Origin: Tipula vernalis
Taxonomy: Eukaryota > Arthropoda > Insecta > Diptera > Tipulidae
Length of the DNA: 64,000 bases
Assembly: GCA_958295665.1 (NCBI GenBank)
Contig: OY282558.1
Coordinates: 310,096,092 to 310,160,091, forward strand
Reading direction: 5' to 3'
Made by a program: the position numbers and the translations under genes. The notes under the pieces are model-generated. The model was given only the letters and a program-made list of their open reading frames with translations, ran no database searches and was not told the DNA's origin. Below, one piece after another: positions 42,716 through 55,036 of the stretch (positions within the stretch are counted from its first letter, which is position 1; the number at the start of each line of letters is the position of its first letter).

Positions 42716-43190
42716 ACCTGACGAGGTGATCAAAACTTTGGTTCGGAAAATTACGTGCATAAGTGAACACATCTGAAGTGAACTCAATGAAACCTCCAAC
42801 TAAACTCTCAAATCAATCTTTAAATAATCCCCTTAAACCCTTACTCAATCTTCAACTCAACCTACAACTCAATCTCCAATTCAATCGTAATGCAATCACC
42901 AAACCAACGTAAAACCAAACTTCGACTAAAACACAACGCCTAAATCAATCCCAGAATCAATTGAACCCCTCACTTAACCCCACCTAAAGCCAAATCAACC
43001 ACAATTCATTAAGGCCGAAAAATTACATGAACTCGACTAAAACTAACTTCTAACTCATCCCTCAACTCACCGAAAAACCAAATTTAACCATAGCCCAACC
43101 CCCACTCCACCTCAAGTCGATCTACAACTGAGCCCTTAAATCAACCGCAAGTTCAACGCCCAGCTCAACTCCCAAACCAACATGATCTGA
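42716..43190 (+). repeat. Repeat family B (C/A-rich array, copy 3)
   Basis: Same CCTGACGAGGTGATCAAAAC start as at 30850, then ~400 bp of AACTCAATC/AACTCAACCCC words with few G on the plus strand. Confidence 0.82.
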
Positions 43191-43244
43191 AAAACTGAAG
43201 CTAACTCTAATTCGACTTCGAAATAAATAATTCCCCAGCTGAAC

Positions 43245-43385
43245 GGTCAACGTGGATAAAACTTGGTAATATCGAGAAATGTGGCTCGAGTAACCATGCA
43301 TTTTTTTTATTGGTTTTTCGGACTCAGGGAATTTCAAAACCTCCAGAAAAATGGTTTTTTGACAGGATAATTTTAAGAAGGATCT
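43245..43385 (+). repeat. Repeat family C, copy 2
   Basis: Matches 33190-33300 through TTTCGGACTCAGGGAATTTC, AAACCTCCAGAAAAATGG and TTTTGACAGGAT. Confidence 0.7.
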
Positions 43386-43389
43386 GTTC

Positions 43390-43495
43390 AGTACCGCATG
43401 TTTTAGTACGGAATATTTCATTACATAATATGACACTATGCATAAGGTACCATACGGCATGTTGTAGTTCGGCATATTTCAGTGTGTCACGTGGT
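43390..43495. repeat. Imperfect ~55-bp tandem pair
   Basis: AGTACCGCATGTTTTAGTAC with GGAATATTTCATTACATAA is followed by ACCATACGGCATGTTGTAGT with TCGGCATATTTCAGTGTGTC, about 75% alike. Confidence 0.7.
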
Positions 43496-43559
43496 ACGCT
43501 ACGATGCGAGTGAATTTTTCTGAACTATTACTATTACGTTAGTACAACAACTTTGACGA

Positions 43560-44030
43560 TATGCCCAGAGAGGACCATGCGTTTCCTAACGTTTTCTTCT
43601 TAGTGCTGTCATACGCCTTCTGGAAGTTTACGAATAGACCGAGTGGGATTTCCTTTTCATAAAACTTCTCTAGCACTATCCACAGACAAAAAGTCTAATC
43701 GGTGGTTGATCTGTTTGAACCGCATTGATAATCACCTAAGATCCTCTCGCTGTATGTTGATTACCTTGGCGCAACTAAGTTAGCCAAAATCTTGTAACAT
43801 GTGTCAGTAAAGCTATACCGCAGTAGTTGTTGCAGTTTAACTGATCTCCCTTTCTGTAAAATGGGCAGATAAGCGCCATATTTCACTATCCTGGGATGTA
43901 TTCAGTAGATTAAATTGTTGATATAAGTTCGAATATGCGGTAGAAAAGATAATCAGCGTCATATTTGTGCATTCTGTTGCAAGTGGTTGAATCGATTTTA
44001 GCTCTAATCTGGTAGTTAATAGCAAAACGT
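43560..44030 (-). pseudogene. RTE-like LINE reverse transcriptase fragment
   Basis: Minus-strand pieces read NMALICPFYRKGDQLNCNN then YCGIALLTHV (about 43895-43800), and after frameshifts PLGLFVNFQKAYDSTKKKT (about 43655-43595). These match the blocks IxKKGDxxxCxNYRGIxLL and LFxDFxQAYDS of RTE-type reverse transcriptases, the second including the first catalytic Asp. The catalytic xADD box is beyond the fragment. Both sides are truncated. Confidence 0.75.
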
Positions 44031-46959
44031 AGCTTAGCTAGTCAGAAATTTAGTCGAAAAAAATCGACATGAGGCACATGGTATTAGATTCATTTCTGAA
44101 CTTTAAAATTTTCTTAATTCACAATCCGAAATTTTCTAATCATTTAATTTGTTATGTTTACATATTCGTTGGAATTTTTGAAAGTCTGGCACTATCGTAT
44201 AATAGTACCGTACTACACGGTGCTTTTACACATATATTCATTCATCAATGTTGTTTATTTAATTCATTGATATACTTCAGTGAAGCATAATACATAATAT
44301 AATCAAATCTAAACACTGATCTATTTTTAAGAAGATTATTTGTAATAAATCTTTTTTACTCTGTGTACAAACATTATTAGCTGCACATGTTTTTATCAGA
44401 CTATAATAACCTTTGTTTGTTGGTTGCTTAGGAAAGAGATTAGATTTGATAATAATTTCTATTACTTGATAAATTTTAGAGAATTTTGATAACATTAAAA
44501 AAAATGCTTTATAATGCTCTATTTATTACTGCACAATCATAAATTAGCACAGTATTCAACTAGGTAGTTGGTTATTGTTACTTTGTTAGATAGTATTATA
44601 TTCCTAACCTACCTACTAAAAATTTAATACGTACAGTCTGTAATTTAAGATACACTATCGTCCGCAAGAGAATTTACATACTCTGCAATGTCCATAGTAA
44701 TATTATGTACCTCTCAATTGCTCTTTTGTCGGTGTTTTTAATTTTGTTTACAAATGCGCATAATAAACCTCATTTTCTCAGAATAATACTGTACGATTTC
44801 AAATAGCTATGTAATTGAAACAAAAAAAAAAGTTGATAACCTCTACAACTGCCTCTACACTCTCTATACTGTATACACTTATTCCCAACAACACACAAAA
44901 ATACTAAAAAGAGACAGCGAAGACATAAATCGCGTAAACACAACACAGAAAATAAAATTTAATTTTTTTCTTTACGAATGTTAACAGTTACACACGAATT
45001 TTTGAAAAACGCGGAGTTAGATCGCGGATAAAGTCTATAGCTACTGCGAGCTAAATATTTTTATTATTTTTGTTTTTTTTTCTGTTTTTTGTTTTAGTTC
45101 AGTTTATTGATTTGATTTGATTTTTTTTTTTTGTTTTGTTTAATTAATTTTTGATTTCGGTTCTGTTTACATTTTTTTTTCTGTTCAATTGTTTTGTTGC
45201 ATTCTTTGTTTTTCTGTTCTAAATAATATACTAATAATAATAATAATAATAAACAAAAGATTAAATTAAAAAGAATTCCAAAATATTAATTAAAAAGAAA
45301 TTGTTTTTTTTTAAAGATGAATTTATGTGATTTTGATTGAAATATAAATTTAAATGTTTATGTGATTATGTTTTGATTAATAAATTGTTAATTAAAAAGT
45401 GAAAATTTGTTAAATAACGAAAAAAGTTATGAGATAGAGTAGTGATTTTTTATCGAAGCGGTTAACTTACAGACATATACAAGTAAAATACTTGTAAAAA
45501 GCAACAAATTGTTATAATTTCGAACTGAGGTAAGAAATGTATAATTATTATCTCATCGGCAAAGATGTTTTACATAAACAAAAAAAAAAAATGTATTGCT
45601 CTATTCATTTCCACTATCTCACATTATTTATACAATCGTATATACAGTAACGTGAGAAACTCGTCAAAATAGATGAATCACTTTAAAAGTTATATATTCT
45701 ACCAAACAGCAAATTTTAAAATGTTTCGTATTTTAATACATATTAGGTTCTGTTAAGAATCGTTTGAAGTGCTCTAAATAAAAGTCATCTGCTTTTTGTA
45801 TGTGGTTAGTTAAAATAATGCATTTGATGGTAATAAGTGACATGAATCCATTTTTTAATTTAATTTGTTTTTATTTAAATTAATATGGAAACTGGAAGGC
45901 GTGTAATTTATTTTTGTATGTAATTCATCGAGTTCAACGATTAAACTTACATATGCACATGTTTATGATTATATACTTATGTGTTCTTCGTTTTATAGAT
46001 TAGACTTTATCAATAAATTTTGATTATTCTTAATATCTTAAAGGGTGTTACAATTTAATTTTAAACAAATTTTATTTTATTTAAACTCTATTTGGTTATC
46101 TCATTTATTTCTACTAATTTTATATAAAATTTTGTTGTTAATAAAAACACTGAAATACCCAGTTTTCTCGATCTCTAATCGGTATTAAATTTAAAAAACC
46201 CGAAAGGGATCGAACTATCGATCGGACAGCTTAATTAACAATTATTTTTAACAATACTTTAACAGTTAATATTTCCAATTATAATAATTCTTTACTTATT
46301 TGATGAGCCAATATATTCCCAAAATTTAAAATTTCCTAAATTTTTAAAACAAGACGTTTTAATTTTTAAGACATTAAAAATTTAAATTTAAAGAGTTTGG
46401 AATTTCGTAATTTAGTGTTAACGAAATAATTTAAAAGATGTGTGATTAAAGTACATACAAAAGTAATTTTGGGCTTAAAAATAACGTTTAAACAAAATCA
46501 AAATTTAAATAAAATATTCAAATAATTTTTAATCCTAAACCACTAAATTTAAGTTGTTGCTTCCTCTATTCGAATTTCGGCCGAATTTTTTTTGATTATA
46601 ATTTAAATTAACAAATTTGTTCGAGTTACTTTGCTGAATTTTTCTAGTCTCATTTTATTTATCTTTATTTCTTCGGAATTATGGAAATATAAAAACAGTG
46701 AAATTTGTTTAACATTTTTTAACTACGAATTTCCGAAATTCAATATTTTAAAAGCAGACTAATTTTACAATAAAAAATTGAAATTTTATTCAGCTAGTAC
46801 ATTATCAACTTTTGATTTGGTATGTGTAATCAATTCCAAATACATTTAAAGTAGTTTAACAAAATTTGAAATTTTATTAGAGACATTTTTAAAATTCAAA
46901 AAATGTATCTATTGTATCTTGCACCAAATCGAGCACTAAGGACAAATGTCCATCCCGAG
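44031..46959. other. No gene; AT-rich DNA
   Basis: No protein motif. It contains an (AAT)n microsatellite at 45231-45251 and T-rich tracts at 45060-45190. Confidence 0.35.
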
Positions 46960-48467
46960 CAGTGTTGCTAGGTCCAACATATAAAAAAAACTGATTTTTT
47001 TTTTCTAGTACTGGTTAATGAATTTGTTCAAAATAATATTTCTTTTAGCGCTACAATTCATTTAACACTAGTTTTAAATATTATACATAAATGTTGTTAT
47101 TTAGTTAATTTGTTAACTTTACGAGTAAAATTCCAACTAGTGTGCCTTCTTCTAATCTATCCCTAGATTTAGTTTTATTTAAATTTATTTCCGAAAATAT
47201 TCTTTCGACATTCGCTTTTGCTACGGGAATAATAAATTGCAAGTTGCGAGTAGTGGATTCACATTTTTTCAGTTTTTCGTGGGCAAATAATTACTTTAAA
47301 ACATCTAGTCAACTCAAAATTTGATTAACGGTTACTTCTAAAGACAACCTTATAGTAGAGTAAAATTTTCAGGTCAGCAAACATTTCTTTACGTTTAGGA
47401 CTATTTTGAAATATTTTTTTGTGTCTTCAACGAAATTAGGTAAAACTTTGCGAACATAATTTGTATACAGTGCAAAGCTGTGGCAAGTACATTTAAATAT
47501 AATTAAATAAGAACCATCAAGTTTTTAATAAAACTGCTACGGACTATTTTTCCCAGTCATTATTACATTAGCACCATCCGGGCCGAAACCTCCTAAATTT
47601 TGTTTTATTTATAATTTATAATTCTGAATTTTAATTAAAGCAAAAAAAAAACAAATAATTAATTTTTGATAAAAATTTGAGTCCTAACCACCACACTAAG
47701 AAATTTTGTGGTTGATACATTAGTGGATTCATCTAGACATATAGAAAGTGGCTGATTTCGAATCAAATTACAAACCTCTTCGAATTGAGTTTGCCCGATT
47801 ACATTTTTTACAATTGTAGTACAATTTGTTCTACCACAATTTATGCTTTGTAAAATAGGTAAATCTTTAAACGCTGACTTAAGCATGGGGATCATGTGAT
47901 CTATTATAACGAATGAAGTTTTCTATTCAGCGACGAATGCAGTTACTTGAATTTCGACTTGACTGTAAAATAACCGGAGGACAAATCTTAAACGCACGTC
48001 CTTTCTCCAAATGTTTACTTCTCTTACTAAAAGATGCAGTTCCGCTTTCCCCGCAAGCCTTCCCCCATATTTTGGAAAATGCGAAATTGTTTTTGCTTCA
48101 GCTTACCCATTTTTTGTAGCATCGTCCTTTCAACTTTTACAAAAATGTCTACCTGTTTCAATTTTTTCTTTTTTCTTCTGAGGTCGAGTCACTCGCTGTC
48201 GTTTATCGCCACCTTATTAAGAGTAGTTTGAAATCTCTATAAAACTAATGTTTTTGTTCATTTTGAAATTAAAAGCTTTAAATTGCAGTACTTACCTTAT
48301 GGGCACTATTTAAAATTTCTGGGCTACATGATTTCAATTTTGCCATTTTTAATACTTTAATAGCCTACACGAAAACACCCCAACAAATTTAAACAAATAA
48401 TAGTAACGACACTTTTCGATCGAAAACACTGAGAAATCCAATAAAAACTGAGGATATGGCAACCCTG
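46960..48467 (-). mobile_element. hAT-like DNA transposon, 1.5 kb
   Basis: Ends CAGTGTTGCTAGGTCC (46960) and, inverted, CAGGGTTGCCATATCC (48467) match hAT-type terminal repeats of the CAGNGTTGCNA form. Between them is a decayed hAT transposase on the minus strand. An 8-bp target duplication could not be confirmed (CATCCCGAG on the left, CTCGAGTAA on the right). Confidence 0.78.
47100..48345 (-). pseudogene. hAT transposase (ZBED5-like), broken
   Basis: The minus strand starts with MAKLKSCSPEILNSAHK (48345-48300) followed by a GTAAGT donor, so a first intron is likely. HMIPMLKSAFKDLPIL to LSICLDESTNVSTTKFLSVV (47895-47690) is the block with the first catalytic Asp (DEST). FGPDGANV-like sequence follows near 47590. 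The C-terminal dimerisation block NVERIFSEINLNKTKSRDRL with EEGTLVGIL (47215-47115) is intact. Frameshifts occur between these, notably at 47650 and 47330-47560. Length and block order fit short hAT transposases of the ZBED5/SCAND3 type. No BED zinc finger is clearly readable. Confidence 0.78.
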
Positions 48468-48838
48468 CTCGAGTAACAAATTTTAGTTCAAAATTAGCTT
48501 GCAAACCATTATTCAACATCGGCTAACACCTCGCTTGTAAAACGTTCTGTTAACAGTCCAGTTATTACTGTATTTAACCTGTGTCAATAACTAACTGTAC
48601 GTAGATTAACCGTTAATTTTTAGCTAAATTTGAAGTTTCAAATAGACTATTTATAAACCTTACTACATTATGTATGGTTTTTGAAAAACTATCAATAAAC
48701 CATTTTTAACGTATTAGGTAAACATTGACCCCTATTAAACCAAAATAAAACCAGATTTTATCAGTTAAAATTAAACCAAATAGTTATCTTTTAACCACAT
48801 ATGTATTTGCCACATATTAACAGCCACGGTAGAGTGTT
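48468..48838. other. No recognisable feature
   Basis: AT-rich with repeated AACCATT/TTAACC words and no coding motif. Confidence 0.3.
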
Positions 48839-48893
48839 TTAGCTCTAATAAGAAGCGCTATAATAAGCTCCAATAAGAAGCTCTAATAAGAAA
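48839..48893. repeat. Short tandem repeat of GCTCTAATAAGAA
   Basis: About four imperfect 13-16-bp units. Confidence 0.85.
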
Positions 48894-48894
48894 T

Positions 48895-50150
48895 ATATTC
48901 TGGCCTGTTTCAAATAATCTTCCAAAAATTCTCCATTTTAATGATCGGTGTAACTCGGATAAGTTTTTCTGATGGCGATTCAAATTATCTCATCAATTTC
49001 GTTAAATGAACTAAAGCAAGAATTTGATATGGTTCCTTTCCAAGAAAGTTGCTCCAGCAAACCATCCGAAACTATTTTGCCAGCGCTTGTTTTCTGCAGT
49101 TTTCCGGTCATCTGCTCAACCGTATTTTGAATTTTTTTGTTAATCTATTAAGAATAAGATTTAAACTAAAGAATTTTGTAACCTTACCAAATTAATCTGC
49201 ATAGAATTATTAATGTGTAAATCGTGTTCTGGCTGTTTTAATTCTAAAAGAGATGCAATAGGCAATCTATCGAAAATTTGTCCATTATTTCGGACTCTTC
49301 TGGACTTTGGGACTATAGGTTTGACAGTTTTCCTAAAATAAGATCTAATGTTGTTTTTACTTCGGCCTGAAAATTATCCATTTTGGATGCCAAATTTGTT
49401 AGTTAAATTGATCCTAAAAAAAAGGAAATCAGTACTCACATCAGAATTACTTTAGATATTTCTATGTTTTTCAATATTAGGAAGCAAATAGTAATCTTCT
49501 TCTAAAGTATCCATTATGATTCTTAATGGCTTCAACAAAAGCAACTGCCGGAGCGTCCTACATCACAAATAAAATTTTTGTTTTTGATCTCCAGTGTCTT
49601 TTTTTGCACTATTATTCCACTAATAAGCAGTTCAACTTCATTAACGAATCTCTCCAATAATCGTTCACTTTTCCTGGTTTACTGCAACCGAAAAAAGTCC
49701 CAACTTGTAATGGTTTGACTTTAGTTCTGAAGAAGTTGATTTTAGTTCTAGTTGAGACCGTTGTTACTTTTTAAAAGGCCGTGAGCGCATCGTTTAATCC
49801 GAAATGAACGTAGTAACGTGGTTCCATTAACACAATTTCGTTTTTCTTCGGTGTTTGTAATAATATACGAGTAATATCTTGGTAATTCATTAATTCCTTG
49901 ATTAAGGAAACTTAATAGACCATTCAAAGCTGCATAACAAATTTTATGTTTTAACGCCTAAGCCGATATCCTAAGGAATTAATTGTTTATCACAATTAAC
50001 GAGCAAATTATCACTACTTTCAAATAAATTATCAAGAAATATTTCAGGTGTAATTGAACCGTTTTCATATTTACTTTCAGATAGCTCACAATCTATATTA
50101 TTTTCAACAATTAGTGGGGTTGTCAAAGTTCATAGGATTGTCAAAATTGA
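48895..50150 (-). pseudogene. Decayed transposase-domain protein with DUF4806-like end
   Basis: Minus-strand pieces run from EIFLDNLFESSDNLLVNCDK (near 50060) through SFRIKRCAHG, then ERLLERFVNEVELLISG and KTLEIKNKNFICD with APAVAFVEAIKNHNGY (49680-49500). The FICDAPAxAFxxxIKxHxGY block is typical of multicopy 'transposase domain-containing' proteins of insects. Further on, KSRRVRNNGQIFDRLPIASL with LELKQPEHDLHIN (49320-49215) and LLEQLSWKGT (near 49045) resemble the C-terminal DUF4806 region of such genes, split by intron-like gaps. Every piece is in a different frame. I cannot assign a transposon superfamily. Confidence 0.45.
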
Positions 50151-50749
50151 TAAACGATAATAATTTAACTAAAGTAAACCAATAGTTGATAAACTGTTAA
50201 AATTCAACTAAACAGTTAAAAAATCGTTCATAGTTTAAATGGAAATAATTTAACCAATTGGTTAAAACAAATTTGAAAATTGCTAAGGTTTCAAAGTTAT
50301 TGTTTAACCCTTTTAAAACAAAACGGTTAAAAATTTCAATTTAAATTTTAACTGATGTTTAAATTTATTACTCGTAATGTTTCTTAGTATGCTTATTGAA
50401 TTCTGACATAGAGGATATTTTGTTCATCTGGCTCATGGATTCAAACAGTCACGATTATTTTGGTTTCGCAGAACAGTTTTTAGAAACCGAGACCTCTGAA
50501 CGGATGCCAAATGACTGCGTTGCCCAATTTTAAATCAAAAATGAGTTCGAATCCGACTACTTTCTTATGGTCAACTACCAAATAATCTTAATAGTGAAAG
50601 TCATAAATCAAGGTGGACCTATCCATGTGAACGCGCAATATTTTGTTCCAAATCGTGCAACCAGAATCGTTATGAAAGGAGGCTCCGGGAATATAAGTCA
50701 AAAACATTTCACTCAAAAAATGTTCCATACATATTTTATGCCTAAAATT
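50151..50749. other. No gene recognised
   Basis: Holds many TTAACCNNTTAA words and a short open frame (50567-50809) whose right end overlaps the family D repeat; it shows no protein motif. Confidence 0.3.
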
Positions 50750-51217
50750 CCTTTAAAAAATGGAGGTGTGGCCAACACACGATTTTCTTTTACGAACAGA
50801 GAATTTTAAGAATTTTTTATTTTTTTATTTTTATTTTTTTTAATTTTTTAATTTTTTTTTAATTTTTGGAAACATTTTGTATTAAATAGTTTTTTGTAAA
50901 CCTTATACTTTTTAAGATATTTGCAAATTAAATTTTCTGGAGGAGTGGCCACTTCCGGTTAGCCGATTTGGAGTAAAATTCACTGGGACCTCCTAATTTA
51001 TCAAAAACCCTTAAATCTGAAGTTTCAGTTCGATTGGTTAAACCATCTGGGCTGTAGAGAGGACACAGACTGACAGACTGACAGACAGACACCATTTCGA
51101 AACCCACTTTTTCGGACTCAGGGGACCTTAAAACAGATAAATCCCTAAAAATCTCAAGGTCCAAAATTTTCATAATTACTATATACTTTATTTTACTAGA
51201 GTAAAAGAAAGTAAAAG
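50750..51217 (-). repeat. Repeat family D, complete copy
   Basis: On the minus strand it runs from TTTTACTCTAGTAAAATAAAG-like sequence (51217) through AAACTTCAGATTTAAG, GGCTAACCGGAAGTGGCCAC and AGTATAAGGTTTACAAAAAA to GTGTTGGCCACACCTCCA (50768). The same blocks in the same order but separated by insertions occur at 57445-57715, 61126-61225 and 63020-63085. The middle contains a CTGACAGACTGACAGACAGA stretch similar to family C. Confidence 0.85.
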
Positions 51218-52284
51218 GTACTTCAGTCCAAAAAAAAAAAAGGTTTTTCGGTCCGACAACTGCTTGACTCAGATGCCTTTTTAGTATTTGGGCTAAACGA
51301 CTTTTTTGCAAGGTATTTCAATTTCAGTCACAAATTTTTGGTCTGGAATAACTTTTAGTTGGTTTGTTTTTTGACTGAAATACTTTCGAATACCTGAATG
51401 TTAGTTTGGGGTCGACTTCGGGAATATCAGTTAAAATATTTCTGACTTAAATGACCTTCCAAAAATGTCAACTAGGAGGCCCAAAATGGTTGACTAGGAT
51501 ACTTTTAGGATTTTTGACTGGAATTTCTTTTCAAAAGGAGATCCAGTCAAACAACTATAAAGGAATTTCAGACAAAATTGTTGTAAAAAGAGAAAAGAGT
51601 AGTGCTATGCTTTGTCCAAATGTTATGCAAGGGAATAGATTGAAAACAAAAAATTTTGAAAGTTTACATTTTACTCGTATTTAAGTGTTCTGAAAAAGGA
51701 AAATTTCATTTTAAATTATTCTGGGAAATGGAAATTAATTTTTAAAATTAGAGTGGAAATCTCAATTTTCCGGAATATTTTAAAAGTGAACCTTACTTTT
51801 CCAAATTTTCTGTGTTTTCTGGCTTAATCCCCATTTTTTGCTGGGCATTGCAAATTGAAAACGTATGTCCATACGGATCGTGTTGCGGCACCGCGGCCTG
51901 CATCAGCCTTGAACAAATAAAATACAGGTGTAACAAGGCTGAAATGCCTTGTCAGGAAAAAAACAACCAAAAACGAATTCCAGTCCAACAATTTGTGACT
52001 GAAATACCTTTCAAAAAGGTTATTTCGTCCAATTACATAAAAAGTATTCCAGTTAAACTGTTTTCTGACTGAAAAATATTTTTTTTTGAACTGAATATCC
52101 TTTTTAAAAGAAGATTTAATCATAAAATGTATATGGGAAATTTTATTACTGAACCTCCCTTCGTTTTTTGACTGGAATAGTTTTAAATGTATTGCCGGAG
52201 AACGATTGTGCCTGGAATTAATTGTTAGTTGTTTGAATCTCCTTTCAGAAGGTGTTCAGTCAAAAAAGCTTGAAATGAGATCAT
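51218..52284. repeat. Cluster of degenerate TTGACTGGAATA/CTTTTCAAAAG repeats
   Basis: Variants of TTTTTGACTGGAATTTCTTT and CAAAAGGAGATCCAGTCAAA recur at least eight times (for example 51365, 51515, 52005, 52060, 52165, 52240), in both orientations and with variable spacing of 40-90 bp. A GC-richer insert lies at 51845-51955. No protein is recognised. Confidence 0.55.
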
Positions 52285-54305
52285 TTATAGAATATTTTAA
52301 AGCACTAAGATCCGGTTATTCATATAGTTCTTTAAAACACGGTTAAACATTTAAATCGAGATTCATGATCGATTAAACTCGAGTCAACAATTTAAACTTG
52401 GTTTACGGTTATTGAACAAATCCGCCTAACTTTTTTATGTTTACAGCATGCACCAATTTATTTGATATCAAGGTATCCATTTAACTTCGTATTTGTTGAA
52501 CGAGACGAAGTTAAGCTTATTCAATGATAAGATAATCTAGATAAATTTGAGCTGACGCGCTGGACTAATCCAAATGACATATAAGAAGTTCCCCAGTTTT
52601 ACAAATAAAATGTTGAATTTGAATGATTATGAAAATATTGTTTGTCTATCGAGGTTTCGAACAGGGTTTCCGTTTCATAACCATAAATCTGAATTTAAAA
52701 TTTTGATGGAATTTTTACTATTTCTATTTTCAATTTGGATTGTTTTAGGTACCAACTTTATATAGATAATTCCGACTATTGTTAATTCAAATTAAGACAT
52801 TTATGGGCGCCGTTTAATTAAAAACAAATTTGTACACATACATAATCAAATATCAAAATAGGTTAAAGAGTAAACGAGATATTCAGCAGAAGATTATGCT
52901 TTTGAGCTGCGCGGATTATAACCAAAGCATAGGCCCAATTAAAATTTTCAAAAAGATAGCTTTAACGTTTTTAGCATTAAACGTTAATTTTACTCCACCA
53001 ATAATTGTTTTACCGTGGCGTAGCTGTAATTTGGCTCCGCGACAAAATAAATATAATGGATTTACTCGTAATTAATTTTTGATCATCTATTGAAACTTTC
53101 CATTATAGCTTCTACTTTCAATAAATTACTAGAGCTTCGAAGAATTGATGCTTTCTATGTTTAAGAACATTATTAAAAAATCACTAAATATTAGAATTTC
53201 AACAAAGCTTTCACTTATTTTGAAATCAATTGCTCTTTGTTGAAGATTACCCTGATTTTTCATCAAGTGTTCATTCCTTTTGAAATTTAAACGCCCCCCA
53301 ATATTTTACCAGACATTTTGGATGGTTATGTTTGAAACTTAAATCTGATTTAATGTAACGAATATTTTAAAAGGCAGAACAATTTGGATTTGGCTGGCAA
53401 ATTACAGCTGTGAAAAAATGGTTTTTAGGTCATGCTCTAAACTTTGGAGATTAAACGATTAACTAACAAACATCTTACTATTCGGATAAGTAAGCTCTGC
53501 AACATTTTTTACTTTAATTAAGCATTAATCAATTGGCGTCTAGAATATTAGGTAAATAAAATCATGTGTCCTAACCTGTAATTTGACTTAAACTTTACAG
53601 ATACTATATGCAGATCTTTCAATTATAATAGTGTGTTGCTTAAGCATGTTTTATTTACCTTAAAAAAACAAATCTACGGCTTAAGCCTAGTGCTCAGATC
53701 AGTTTCGAATGACATTAAGGCAAAAAATTGATCGCATAAAATAGGTGATTATAAACCTATTAAGACAAAAATAGAAAATTTAACATTTTTAATTTTGCGT
53801 GAGGCAATTTTGTTTGCCTTTACGGCAAAATTGCATAACCTAAAAAGGTGACAACTATTTCAATCAACCAGTGCGCTGAATTTTTATACCTTAAAGACAA
53901 AAACTTTGCATGCATCACTGTATTGACTAAATTCAACAGTGAAAAGTCTAAGCTATTATCAATAATAGAGAAAGGTAAATTAATTGAATTTATGGAAATT
54001 AATTAAATTCAATCTTTATTTACATAATAATTAATTTTTATTCTAAAAATTTAAAATAATATTTGTTTGTGATTGTAAATGGAATATAAAAAAATTAAAT
54101 TCCAATATCTCTGAAGAATGCTTTTCATAAAATCCACCTTTTCCGCTCCAAAAATTTGACAGCTAAAATCGGTGATCCGTAGGCCAAACTAGACAAAATA
54201 AATAAACGATTTTTTTCTTTGGGAAACGCGACATTATTGATTGAAACACTGAAAATAGAATGCAATTGACAGTTAAAGAAAACTACTTTAAATAGTAAAT
54301 TCCGT
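52285..54305. other. No gene recognised
   Basis: AT-rich DNA. The open frame 52830-53075 has no recognisable motif. GCAAAATTGCATAACC-like words recur near 53810-53840. Confidence 0.3.
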
Positions 54306-54307
54306 TC

Positions 54308-55036
54308 GATGTTGAAAGGCCGAATGTCGGAAAGCCGATTGTCGACAGGCCGAACGCCGAAAGGCCGAATGGGTCGGCAGACCGAATGTCAAAAGGCCGA
54401 ATGTCGTATGGCCGAATGTGTCGAAAGGTCAAATCTCGATCCGAACGGCCGAAATGTCGAAAGGCCGAATGAATCGAATGCCCGAACGTGTGGAAAGGCC
54501 GTTTGGGTCGAAAGGCAGAATTTTCAATAAATTTTCCTTGACTTAATTGATTGAAATCAATATTTAAAACTGTTGAATTTATTTCTTAATGTAAAATGAT
54601 TTAAATAAATTGAAAATACTTGCTAATAACTCCTGTGTATGCAGCATATTATTGTGATCAAATTTTGTCGGAAAAAAAATGTACGAGTATTTATTTTACA
54701 TTTTTTATTACAATTAATTAATTTTTAATTATATGACAAAAAAACGTAAGAAGATTTTCATTTTTAAGGCGATTTACCATTAAACATTTTTATACAAAAA
54801 TATGATAAAAATATAAATTTTGATTTTCATAAAAATATAAATTTTGAAAATGTTCAGTCAGAAAAAGATGAAAAACTAAAATCAATTTCGTCACAAATGG
54901 CCTTTCGACACAATCGGCTTTTCGACACAATCGGCCTTTCGACATTCGGCCTTTCGACCTATTCGGTCTTTTGACAAATTCGGCCTTTCGAAATTCGGCT
55001 TTTCGATATTCGGCCTTTCGACCCTTTCACCCCTAT
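54308..55036. mobile_element. Foldback element with inverted GTCGAAAGGCCGAAT minisatellites
   Basis: The left array (54308-54522) has about 11-12 units of GTCGAAAGGCCGAAT in plus orientation. The right array (54899-55036) has about 8 units as the reverse complement. They enclose ~375 bp of AT-rich DNA without coding content. The layout resembles FB-type foldback elements, whose long terminal inverted repeats are built from short tandem units. No transposase is present. Confidence 0.88.

Noticed and set aside
43122..43475. 117-codon minus-strand frame
   Set aside because: It spans the C/A-rich family B array and the family C repeat; the apparent openness follows from the strand bias of the array.
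44735..44990. Possible snRNA or other small RNA gene in the 44-46 kb desert
   Set aside because: No conserved box, Sm site or hairpin pattern could be recognised by eye.
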